DNA of 39,006 nt from Planctomycetales bacterium (GTDB lineage Bacteria; Planctomycetota; Phycisphaerae; SM23-33). The DNA lies in assembly GCA_030592655.1 (NCBI GenBank), contig JAUVIQ010000004.1, positions 1 through 39,006 on the forward strand. Reading direction: 5' to 3'. The notes under the pieces were generated by a model. That model was given only the letters and a program-made list of their open reading frames with translations, was not told the DNA's origin and did no database searches. A program made the translations under genes and the position numbers. Shown here in pieces: positions 8,781 to 17,044 of the stretch (position 1 is the first letter of the stretch; every line of letters starts with the position of its first letter).

Positions 8781-9470
8781 TCATTTCAATCGTCCGTCGC
8801 GGAGGCCGATGGTGCGTGTAGCAGCGGCAGCGAGGTTCCGGTCGTGCGTTACCATTACGATGGTCTGTCCGGCATCGTTGAAGGTCTTGAGCAGTTCCAT
8901 TATCCGCAGGCCCGTTTTGCTGTCGAGGTTTCCGGTCGGTTCGTCAGCCAGGAGGATTTTCGGTTTGTTAATCAGCGCCCTTGCGATGGCGACCCGTTGG
9001 CGCTCTCCGCCGGAGAGTTCGCCGGGACGATGCTTCAAGCGGTCTTTGAGTCCGAGACGATCCAGCAGTTCGATTGCCTGCGTACCGGCCCGTCGGCGTC
9101 GCCCCAGCCATCCTATGGTCGAGCAGTTCACCTTTGCCGGTATCATCACGTTTTCCAGTACGTTCAATTCGCCCAGGAGATGGTAAAACTGAAAGATGAA
9201 TCCGACGTCCCGGCAGCGGATGCGATTTCGCCGTCGAGATGAGAGTTTGGCTGCATCGTTTCCGTCCAGGATGAATTGCCCCTTGTCCGATTTGTCGAGC
9301 AGTCCCAGGATGTGCAGAAGCGTGCTCTTTCCGCTTCCCGAAGCGCCGATGACAGCGACGAATTCGCCGTGTTCGACCGACAGGCTCACCCCGCGCAGCA
9401 CGTGCAGATTCACCCTGCCCATGCGGTAGGACTTGTGAAGCCCGCGAGCGTCGAGCATCCGCTTACTCAT
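8781..9470 (-). CDS. ABC transporter ATP-binding protein (LolD/MacB-like)
   Basis: Walker A GASGSGKST, signature LSGGERQRVAIARAL, Walker B ILLADEPTGNLD. Confidence 0.95.
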   Translation of the reverse strand: MSKRMLDARGLHKSYRMGRVNLHVLRGVSLSVEHGEFVAVIGASGSGKSTLLHILGLLDKSDKGQFILDGNDAAKLSSRRRNRIRCRDVGFIFQFYHLLGELNVLENVMIPAKVNCSTIGWLGRRRRAGTQAIELLDRLGLKDRLKHRPGELSGGERQRVAIARALINKPKILLADEPTGNLDSKTGLRIMELLKTFNDAGQTIVMVTHDRNLAAAATRTIGLRDGRLK

Positions 9471-11142
9471 ATCGCAGAGCCTCCACAGGCTGCATTCTAC
9501 CGGCCTTTATCGCCGGTAGCAGCACCCCGATAAGACCGGCGACAAGCGCGCCGACGGCGAGCCACAGCATCGTCATCGGTTCGACCGTATTGGGAATCTT
9601 ATCGAACAGGTACACCTCCCGATCATATACGCGGACCCCGAACCAGTTGGACATCCAATCCTCTATTTCGTTGATATTTCGCACGAAGAAATATCCGCCC
9701 GTCAGTCCAATTGCGCTTCCGAGCATGGCTGTCGCCGTTCCAAAGCCCAGGAATATCTGCATCACACCGCCGGCCGAGCCTCCGACGGCGCGGACGACGC
9801 CGATGTCGCGTATCTTCTGCGTTACGATCATGTGGAAAATGGCGAAGACCATCAGCACCGACACCAGCGAAATAACCCCGAACATTATCGTTACCACCGC
9901 CCGTTGCTTCTCGATTGTGCCGATGTACTTCGCCTGTTTTTCCCGCCAGGTCTGCGCGTCGGCGGGTATTGCCCCGGCGAAAAAGGGGTTGTTGTCGGCG
10001 AATTTCTTTATGGCGGAGTTGACCTTCTGACGCACCTTTATCAGTTTGCTGTCGGAGGCGTAGGCCGGCTTGATCTTGATCTGTATCTGCGTACATCGGG
10101 CGGGGATGGCTATCACGCCGGGCTTATCCTCATCCGCAGAGTACTCCGCGCCCATGTCCGTCAGTTCCTGGATTGTCTCGAACGGCACGTACACCGTATT
10201 GGAATCGATGATGTACAGGTCTGTCCGGGCGTCGTCGATGACGGTGAATGTCGCGGTATTGGGCGTGATCGTGGTGGAGCTTCCCCGCCCCAGCGGCAGG
10301 ATAGTCAGCACAGCCCGCCGCCCCGGAGTTACTAGACGGACCGTGTCGCCGTCGGGTGTGCGGAAACTCATATTGGCCAGTCCTAGTCCGAGAATCACCC
10401 GCTTTTCGGGCGGGCGAAAATTCTTGCCCAACCACTCCGTTACTTCTTCCATCCGCTCGGTAAGTTGTCGGATTTTCTCGTCGTTTCGCAGACCTGCGGG
10501 TTTGGCCTGTTCTGCTTGAAGTTCGCGGCGTTTCATCTCAAGAGTTTTCCGTAGCAACGAGACAGTAATCAGCATTTCCCGCTGCCGGGCGGAATTGTTC
10601 TCGGCGGCGTACAACCTATGCAGCAGATGCTCGTCGCGCTTATCGTCAGGCTTGGACGATTCTCGCTGGATGATACTCTCGATAAGTTCCATGTGCCGTT
10701 CGGTGCGAGAGATGAGATGCTCAAGCGGAGGATCGAACGATGTGTTTTTCCACCCGTCCTGGACGAACATATCACGTTGGAATTGCGTTACGGCAAGCCG
10801 CTCCGGCAGCCGGATACCGCAAATCTGAACGGTGTTGGTCCGGCTTCCGACACGCAACAGGCCATAGGTGTAAATTACGGGCGTAGCGGCTTCAACTTCG
10901 GGCACCTCGTCCTTCAGATAAACGATAAACTCATCGTACAACTTGATGCCCGAAATGCTGTATCCATCCACGACAATATCGCCGCATAGCCCCCTTGCGG
11001 CATGTTCGACCTTGTAGAGGAAACCGTCGAAAAGGCTCACAACAATCAGCACCATCGCCACGCACAATGCCACCGCCACCACAGCTACAAGAGCCAGGTA
11101 GCGACGACGAAGGTATCGCAAACATAGGAATAATTTATACAT
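9463..11142 (-). CDS. ABC transporter permease (LolC/FtsX family) with coiled-coil insert
   Basis: N-terminal TM, C-terminal FtsX-type three-TM domain (DIGVVRAVGGSAGGVMQIFLGFG...); overlaps the ATPase gene; charged insert approx. aa 145-245. Confidence 0.88.
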   Translation of the reverse strand: MYKLFLCLRYLRRRYLALVAVVAVALCVAMVLIVVSLFDGFLYKVEHAARGLCGDIVVDGYSISGIKLYDEFIVYLKDEVPEVEAATPVIYTYGLLRVGSRTNTVQICGIRLPERLAVTQFQRDMFVQDGWKNTSFDPPLEHLISRTERHMELIESIIQRESSKPDDKRDEHLLHRLYAAENNSARQREMLITVSLLRKTLEMKRRELQAEQAKPAGLRNDEKIRQLTERMEEVTEWLGKNFRPPEKRVILGLGLANMSFRTPDGDTVRLVTPGRRAVLTILPLGRGSSTTITPNTATFTVIDDARTDLYIIDSNTVYVPFETIQELTDMGAEYSADEDKPGVIAIPARCTQIQIKIKPAYASDSKLIKVRQKVNSAIKKFADNNPFFAGAIPADAQTWREKQAKYIGTIEKQRAVVTIMFGVISLVSVLMVFAIFHMIVTQKIRDIGVVRAVGGSAGGVMQIFLGFGTATAMLGSAIGLTGGYFFVRNINEIEDWMSNWFGVRVYDREVYLFDKIPNTVEPMTMLWLAVGALVAGLIGVLLPAIKAGRMQPVEALRYE

Positions 11143-11228
11143 GGTTATTTGGTTGACTGGTTATCTGGTTGACTGGTTTATTGGTTGATAATACTTATCC
11201 TGCCGATTCACCAGTCAACTAATCAACT
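11143..11228. repeat. 8-bp periodic TGGTTGAC-like repeats with inverted partner
   Basis: TTGGTTGA CTGGTTAT CTGGTTGA CTGGTTTA TTGGTTGA followed by CACCAGTCAACTAATCAAC. Confidence 0.8.
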
Positions 11229-11230
11229 TG

Positions 11231-11480
11231 GCACTGTCTGAAAAGTCGTCTTTTAGTCCCCTAGGGACGCCTTTCTTAGCCACGGGCGGAAGCCCGTGGA
11301 AAATGTCCGGTCCGAATTCAGCCCCGTAGGGGCGTCTTGATTTAATCACAACCTACTGCGACAACAGCATTAAGACGCCCCTATGGGGCTTGGAAAAATA
11401 CGCATCTCCAGCCCCCGGGCTTCCGCCCGGGGCTAAGAAAGACGCCGCTCTGCGGCTGAAAATCACTTTCCAGACAGAGC
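11231..11480. repeat. ~250-bp nested palindromic multi-hairpin element
   Basis: Outer CTGTCTG/CAGACAG; TTTCTTAGCC/GGCTAAGAAA; hairpins CCACGGGC-GGAA-GCCCGTGG and CCCCGGGC-TTCC-GCCCGGGG; TAGGGGCGTCTT/AAGACGCCCCTA. Confidence 0.88.
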
Positions 11481-12995
11481 TTAATCCGTTCTCTGTTCCG
11501 GCTTGAGCATTGGAAACAGTATTACGTCTCTGATGGTCGTCCTTCCCGTCAGGAGCATTACGACGCGGTCGATTCCGATTCCCAACCCGCCGGCTGGCGG
11601 CATTCCGTGGCGAAGGGACGTGATGAAATCTTCGTCCATCACACGCATCGTCTCGCCGTCTGCCTCGCCTGCGAGTTGCTTGCGAAAATTTTCTTCCTGG
11701 ACGGCAGGGTCGTTCAACTCGGTATAGGCGTTGGCGATTTCCATTCCCGCGATGAACAACTCGAACCGCTCGGCCAGCATTTCGTCGTCGGCCTTCCGGC
11801 GCGTCAACGGGCATAGGTCGGCAGGGTAGTCCAGCACAAACGTCGGCTGGATGAGATGCTGCTCGACCGTGGCCTCGAAGACGTCGTTGATAACGATGGC
11901 GTCGTCCTTGTTGGCCTCTTCCATGCCCAGTTCACGGGCCTTTTCGCGCACTGCCGCCGAATCGCGCATATCCACGCCGGCGTGTTCTGCCAGTAATTCC
12001 TCATACGTCGCCCGCCGCCAGGGACGCTTATAGTCAATTTCAACATCTCCAAACGCCAAACTTTCGGATCCGCCGATACACTTGGCCGCTGTGGCTATCA
12101 ACTCCTCGGTAATCTCGGCCATTACGCTGTAGTCGGCGTATGCCTGGTAGAGTTCGAGCATCGTGAATTCCGGGTTATGCCGGCTGTCGAGTCCTTCGTT
12201 GCGGAAGTTGCGGTTGATTTCGAATACCTTCCCCATCCCGCCGACCATGAGGCGCTTGAGGTACAGTTCCGGGCTGATTCGCAGGAACAGGTCGATATCG
12301 AGCGCGTTATGGTGGGTAATGAAAGGCCTTGCCGCCGCTCCGCCATAGAGCGACTGCATCATCGGCGTCTCGACCTCGCTGAAGCCTCTGCCGTCGAGGG
12401 TGTCGCGGAGATGCTTGATAATCGCTATTCGCTTTCGCGCGACTTCCATCGTTTCGGGATTGCTCATCAGGTCGAGGTATCGCCGGCGGTAGCGGGTTTC
12501 GACATCGACCAGGCCATGGAATTTCTCCGGCATCGGAAGCAGCGATTTGCACAGCAGCGTCAACTTGTCGGCGAAGATGGTTATCTCGCCGGTGCGTGTC
12601 CTGATCATCGGGCCGGCGGCTGCGACAATATCACCCAAATCCAACAGCCCCGCCAGCGACCAGCCGGCCTCATCGAGCGCATTTTTCCGCAGGCATATCT
12701 GCATCGACCCGGTTTCGTCGCGGATGTGCGCGAAGATGAGTTTGCCCATAGGCCTGATGAGAATCAATCTGCCGGCGGCGTCGGCTGTTTGGGATTCGTC
12801 GTCTTCTTTGAACCGGGCGAGAATTTCGGAGATCGGTTCTGCCGAGTCGTACCGCCCGCCGTAAGGGTCGATACCCATATCGCGGACTTTTTCGAGGTTC
12901 TTCAATCTGTCCTGATAGACCTTCTCAAGCATTTCGTGTGTTCTTTCTAAGAAAAATTCCTCATCGAATATCGGGCAATCTTGCTTTACCTTCAC
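11481..12995 (-). CDS. lysS: Lysyl-tRNA synthetase, class II
   Basis: [62 protein letters not shown]. Confidence 0.97.
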   Translation of the reverse strand: MKVKQDCPIFDEEFFLERTHEMLEKVYQDRLKNLEKVRDMGIDPYGGRYDSAEPISEILARFKEDDESQTADAAGRLILIRPMGKLIFAHIRDETGSMQICLRKNALDEAGWSLAGLLDLGDIVAAAGPMIRTRTGEITIFADKLTLLCKSLLPMPEKFHGLVDVETRYRRRYLDLMSNPETMEVARKRIAIIKHLRDTLDGRGFSEVETPMMQSLYGGAAARPFITHHNALDIDLFLRISPELYLKRLMVGGMGKVFEINRNFRNEGLDSRHNPEFTMLELYQAYADYSVMAEITEELIATAAKCIGGSESLAFGDVEIDYKRPWRRATYEELLAEHAGVDMRDSAAVREKARELGMEEANKDDAIVINDVFEATVEQHLIQPTFVLDYPADLCPLTRRKADDEMLAERFELFIAGMEIANAYTELNDPAVQEENFRKQLAGEADGETMRVMDEDFITSLRHGMPPAGGLGIGIDRVVMLLTGRTTIRDVILFPMLKPEQRTD

Positions 12996-13030
12996 CGATA
13001 AGTCAAGCGCGGGGTGGGCGTACAGTGGTG

Positions 13031-13059
13031 TTGACTGTATTCGTTCCGCGCGCTACAAT
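13031..13059 (+). promoter_or_regulatory. Strong sigma70-type promoter driving an apparently leaderless gene
   Basis: TTGACT (13031-13036), 17 nt, TACAAT (13054-13059); expected TSS within 1-2 nt of ATG at 13067. Confidence 0.7.
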
Positions 13060-13066
13060 GTAATAC

Positions 13067-13282
13067 ATGAGCAACGTAACGATACGCATACCGGAAACTT
13101 TGCGCAAGGAACTCCGTGCGTTTTGCAAACAGCAGCATCGAACGACCAGCGAAGTGGTACGCGAGTCCCTTCGCCGGTACATTGCAGCCGAGCAATTCCA
13201 GGCCCTTCGCCGCAAAACGCTGCCATTTGCTGAAGCCCAGGGGTTCCTGACAGACGAGGACGTTTTTAAGGCGGTCTCGTGA
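13067..13282 (+). CDS. Ribbon-helix-helix (CopG-like) antitoxin
   Basis: MSNVTIRIPETLRKELRAFCKQQHRTTSEVVRESLRRYI. Confidence 0.8.
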   Translation: MSNVTIRIPETLRKELRAFCKQQHRTTSEVVRESLRRYIAAEQFQALRRKTLPFAEAQGFLTDEDVFKAVS

Positions 13283-13346
13283 AAGTCTGCAACGATAAAT
13301 CTGAATTTCGGAATTCCGGGTGCCGTGGTCGCGGTGTTTGCCTGTC

Positions 13347-13398
13347 CCTAGGGGGCGACCACGTTAACGCCTGTACGCCTGCGTGGTCGCCCCCTAGG
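13347..13398. repeat. 17-bp perfect inverted repeat
   Basis: CCTAGGGGGCGACCACG (13347-13363)/CGTGGTCGCCCCCTAGG (13382-13398). Confidence 0.95.
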
Positions 13399-13485
13399 CG
13401 TAGGGTGTGCAGGTTCTGTTCCCTGCACACGGAATTTCCCATCCACTAATCCCGTGTGCAGGGAACAGAACCTGCACACCCTACG
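13399..13485. repeat. 34-bp perfect inverted repeat
   Basis: CGTAGGGTGTGCAGGTTCTGTTCCCTGCACACGG (13399-13432) and its exact reverse complement (13452-13485). Confidence 0.97.
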
Positions 13486-13486
13486 G

Positions 13487-14545
13487 CTACGGCTTGACCT
13501 TCGTTATTTTCCCGCCGGATTTGGCCGATTTGATTTCGGCTTCGACGATGGCGACGGCGTTGGCCGACTCGGACGGGGGGACGAGGTCGGGTTTTCCGCC
13601 GTCGGCGATGCAGCCGATGAAATACTTCAATTCCTCGGCGTAAGCGTTGGCAGTCGGAACTTGCGGGGTCTGCTTTCCACCGCCGGCTGGATAGATCGTC
13701 AGCGCCGGCGACTGACGGGAGTCGAACTCCACGCTCGCCTTTTCAAACATAACCACCGCGCTCATGCTGAATGGGAACTCCGGGCTGAAGTCCCATCCGC
13801 CCTCGGCTACGACCATCGGTCCGCCCTCATAGTCGTACTGCGCGACGATATGGCCGATGCCGCCGTCTTCGTGTCTTACGCCGGTGGCGACCACCGCCGA
13901 CGGCGCCCCGAAGAGCCACTGGAGCGTATCAACGTCATGGATGTGCAGGTCAATGGCGGCTTGGCCGCTCCGGCCGGCCTGGAGCATCCACCCATCCGAC
14001 GACCAGGTAGGGTTAGGGCTGACCCGCCTGAGTACCGCACTGATAACCTGTCCGTACCGCCCGGAGTCTATCATCTCTTTGATCATGACGTATTCAGGCC
14101 AGAAGCGCAGGCAGTGTCCTATCATCAGCATCTTGCCGGCCTTATCGGCAGCGGCGATCATCTTTCCGGCTTCGTCGGTCGTCAGGGCCATGGGCTTCTC
14201 GCAGAAGACGTGCTTACCGGCGGCAAGTGCCTTGATTGTCATCGGCGCGTGCAGGTACGTCGGCAGGCAGAGGTCCACCATGTCGATGTCCGGTTCGTCC
14301 AGCATCCGGTCGATCTCTGTGAATGTCCTGATTCCGCTGAGGTCCATTCGGTCGCCTGCGCCTGTGTCGATGTTACCCTCGACGGTTTCGCCGCCGGGTG
14401 TCAGCCGCTCGGCATGGGCGTCGCAGACAGCGACGACCTCAGCGGCGTCCACCTCGTCTCTGTAGGCGGAAAAGTGCGTCCCGCCCATCATTCCAAGCCC
14501 GACAAGACCAACTTTCACGGTCATGGTATTATCCCTTTCGTTCAT
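13487..14545 (-). CDS. Gfo/Idh/MocA family oxidoreductase
   Basis: VGLVGLGMMGGTHFSAY, AGKHVFCEKPMALTTDEA, HDVDTLQWLFG. Confidence 0.95.
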   Translation of the reverse strand: MNERDNTMTVKVGLVGLGMMGGTHFSAYRDEVDAAEVVAVCDAHAERLTPGGETVEGNIDTGAGDRMDLSGIRTFTEIDRMLDEPDIDMVDLCLPTYLHAPMTIKALAAGKHVFCEKPMALTTDEAGKMIAAADKAGKMLMIGHCLRFWPEYVMIKEMIDSGRYGQVISAVLRRVSPNPTWSSDGWMLQAGRSGQAAIDLHIHDVDTLQWLFGAPSAVVATGVRHEDGGIGHIVAQYDYEGGPMVVAEGGWDFSPEFPFSMSAVVMFEKASVEFDSRQSPALTIYPAGGGKQTPQVPTANAYAEELKYFIGCIADGGKPDLVPPSESANAVAIVEAEIKSAKSGGKITKVKP

Positions 14546-14551
14546 TGGTGT

Positions 14552-15403
14552 TTACGGAATTATCTTTTTCAAGCGATTGGCGGTTTTGCGAAGGAAGGCC
14601 GCTTCATTTTTGTCGTCCGGGCTGGGGAATATCTCGGCTGTAACAGGCCCGTTGTAGCCGAGGCGGTCCAGCATTTTCAGGCTCTCTGTCAGCGGGACGT
14701 CGCCGTCGCCGAGGTTGCAAAAGCCCTCGACGGTCCCGACGGCGCGCTTAAAATCCTTCACGTGTACACGCTTAATCCTCCTGCCGAGGATTTTAATCCA
14801 GTGCTGCGGATAGCCGGAGTTCCAGACATTGCCCACGTCGAAGTAGGACGCCACTCGTGGATTTCCAACGTCCTTGAGGAATTGCCTGAACTCCAACGGG
14901 CTTGCGAGAAACTTGTTCCAGACATTTTCGGCGCAGGCATAGACACCGAGTTTTTCGGCGGTTCGCCCGACGGCCTTGCAGAACCCCAGCGCCCGCTTGT
15001 AGCAGTCGTCGTAGGGTACGACCTCCGCATCGGGAAGGAAGAACACATCGACGTGCCCGGGCAGCACGAGCAGGTGCTTTACGCCGAGGTCGGCGGTAAC
15101 GCGCAGGCACTTTTGTGTCGTGGTCAACGCCTTGTCGCGCACGCGTTTGGAGGCAGAAGCCGGATTAGTCTCCCAAAGAAGCCCGCTGGCGACCGATCCG
15201 ATCTTTATGCCGATTGCCTTGGCTTCGGCGGCAATCTGTTTGCACTTGGCGGCCGAGGTGTTCGGCGTCAGGTCGCCCGTCGGACTTACTGCCAGTTCGA
15301 TACCGTCGAAACCGGCCTTCTTCGCCAGCAGCATCGCCTCGGAAACACTGCGCTCTCCGCTCAAACCGCCCTCGAACGCCCAATAACTGATCTGTGCATA
15401 CAT
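14552..15403 (-). CDS. Sugar phosphate isomerase/epimerase (TIM barrel)
   Basis: KAGFDGIELAVSPTGDL, YFDVGNVWNSGYPQHWIKILGRRIKRVHVKD. Confidence 0.9.
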   Translation of the reverse strand: MYAQISYWAFEGGLSGERSVSEAMLLAKKAGFDGIELAVSPTGDLTPNTSAAKCKQIAAEAKAIGIKIGSVASGLLWETNPASASKRVRDKALTTTQKCLRVTADLGVKHLLVLPGHVDVFFLPDAEVVPYDDCYKRALGFCKAVGRTAEKLGVYACAENVWNKFLASPLEFRQFLKDVGNPRVASYFDVGNVWNSGYPQHWIKILGRRIKRVHVKDFKRAVGTVEGFCNLGDGDVPLTESLKMLDRLGYNGPVTAEIFPSPDDKNEAAFLRKTANRLKKIIP

Positions 15404-15481
15404 TTTAATAGTCTCCTGTGTAAAACTAATTTCGGATTTCGGATTGCGGATTCCAACAAGTCAGCGACTGCATGGAATCCT

Positions 15482-15513
15482 CAATCCGCAATCCCCACGG
15501 GACCGAGGGTCCT
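15482..15513. repeat. Heptamer CAATCCG plus 25-mer CAATCCCCACGGGACCGAGGGTCCT, intergenic copy
   Basis: Same arrangement as 26978-27009 inside a pseudopilin gene. Confidence 0.93.
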
Positions 15514-15529
15514 CAATCTTTGAACCGCT

Positions 15530-16513
15530 TTATCCGGTCTCTGCCACGAGGTCGAGGTCTCGCCGCAACGGACCATAACCACCGCCGGAGAGTTCCTTCA
15601 CTTCTGTGTCGAAGAAGGAGCCGATTTCGTCGCGTTCTTCCGGGTTGAGTGTGAAATCGAACGTTTTGAGGCTCTTTTTCAACTGGGAAAGGGAACTGAC
15701 GCCCATTATGGGGCAGGTTATCGCCGGAGACGACCTTATCCATCCGACCGAGACGTCCACCATGGAAACCCCGCGCTCGCGGGCGAAATCCCGCAACTTC
15801 AAGATGCCGTCGCTGTAGTCGCTGAGCCACTTGGCTATGCGCTCGTCGGTCTTCGCGCGGGAATCATCGGGAATCGGCTCGCCCGGTATGTACTTGCCTG
15901 CCAGCAGACCCATAGCGATTGGACGATAGACCATCACTGCTATGTTTTCAGTCTTGGCCATGGGCAGAACCTCTACCTCTACGCCTCGTTCCAGCAGGTT
16001 GTATGGTAGTTGATGGGAAACCATCGGTGCAAGATCGTTCAGGCGGGCGTAGGAATTGGAACACTCCAGAACCCAGGCAGGGTAATTGCTGCATCCGACG
16101 AAGCGGGCTTTGCCGGATTTGACGACCTTGTCCAATGCCTCCATTATCTCGCCGATCCTCATTCCTTTTCGGGGCCAATGGATCAGGTAAAGGTCGAGGT
16201 AGTCGGTCCCCAGGCGGGCGAGACTCTCGTCTATGCTTTCGATGATGGTTTTTGCATCCACGCCCTTATGGACCTTGCCGGAAAGGAATATCTTATCCCG
16301 AAAACCCTTTATCCCTTTGCCGACTATTTCTTCGGTGTTGCCGAATTCCCCGCCGTACATTGCGGCTGTGTCGAAAAAGTTCACACCGGCGTCGAAGGCT
16401 TCATGCATGATCTCTATGGAACGGCTCTCGTCGATGCGTTCCCCGAACATCATGGTTCCGAGGCACATTTCAGAGACTTCCACGTTTGTTTTTCCGAATG
16501 GTACGTATCTCAT
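15530..16513 (-). CDS. Aldo/keto reductase
   Basis: MRYVPFGKTNVEVSEMCLGTMMFG, FFDTAAMYG, DLYLIHWPRKG, CPIMGVSSLSQLKKSL. Confidence 0.93.
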   Translation of the reverse strand: MRYVPFGKTNVEVSEMCLGTMMFGERIDESRSIEIMHEAFDAGVNFFDTAAMYGGEFGNTEEIVGKGIKGFRDKIFLSGKVHKGVDAKTIIESIDESLARLGTDYLDLYLIHWPRKGMRIGEIMEALDKVVKSGKARFVGCSNYPAWVLECSNSYARLNDLAPMVSHQLPYNLLERGVEVEVLPMAKTENIAVMVYRPIAMGLLAGKYIPGEPIPDDSRAKTDERIAKWLSDYSDGILKLRDFARERGVSMVDVSVGWIRSSPAITCPIMGVSSLSQLKKSLKTFDFTLNPEERDEIGSFFDTEVKELSGGGYGPLRRDLDLVAETG

Positions 16514-16667
16514 GTTTTCTCCCGTCTTTGCTGGAATAACCTAATGGAACGCCAATTCGCCTGAATTACCACGATAAAATCTCAAATCGACCGAATTAAT
16601 TACTTGTACGAATACTGCTACGAAACTTCGGTCGTCGCAGATAAACCGTTTCGCGTATGAGTAATCA

Positions 16668-16768
16668 GTGTAATTGGTGATTCGTAATTCGTAATTGGTA
16701 ATTCGTAATCAGTAACCGGGCATCGGGTATTTTTTTACCAATTACGAATTACCAATTACCAATTACAG
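16668..16768. repeat. Inverted arrays of AATTCGT/AATTGGT-type heptamers
   Basis: GTAATTGGTGATTCGTAATTCGTAATTGGTAATTCGTAATC ... ACCAATTACGAATTACCAATTACCAATTAC. Confidence 0.85.
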
Positions 16769-16773
16769 CAGTA

Positions 16774-16803
16774 TTGACGGCTTGCGGGCGAGGAGGTTAT
16801 AAT
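16774..16803 (+). promoter_or_regulatory. Near-consensus sigma70 promoter for the pilus/T2SS operon
   Basis: TTGACG (16774-16779), 18 nt, TATAAT (16798-16803). Confidence 0.75.
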
Positions 16804-16809
16804 AACGTG

Positions 16810-17044
16810 GTGTTGGACCTGAGGCTTTTTTACGTGTGGAAAAGGCTGCGAGCCTTGGAAGCAGAGAAGCAAACGTCCTCATATATTTCATTATCCCGCC
16901 TCAGGTAAGTCCGATATACTTATGTCTCGTTGGAAGCCTCATGGTGTCCGACAGAGGCAACAGGCAAAGCCTCCGATTTTGCGAGAATAAATCGGTGCGT
17001 AGTTTTGGCGTAAAAGCCCATTCAGGCGTAGAACGGGAGAAGTT
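16810..17044 (+). promoter_or_regulatory. ~235-nt structured 5' leader with mutually exclusive helices (candidate cis-regulatory RNA)
   Basis: ACCTGAGGC (16817-16825) pairs with GCCTCAGGT (16898-16906), or GTTGGAC+GAGGC (16812-16818, 16821-16825) with GCCTC+GTCCGAC (16936-16940, 16946-16952); hairpins 16954-16973 and 16973-16995. Confidence 0.5.

Noticed and set aside
13454-15523. 689-aa plus-strand ORF
   Set aside because: Overlaps two convincing minus-strand enzymes (Gfo/Idh and TIM-barrel) and spans repeats; no recognisable domain.
16930-17000. Definite GEMM-I c-di-GMP riboswitch
   Set aside because: Only a short core-like string (GCAAAGCCTCCG) matches; the GNRA-capped P1b and receptor are not recognised. 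Kept as an unassigned leader.
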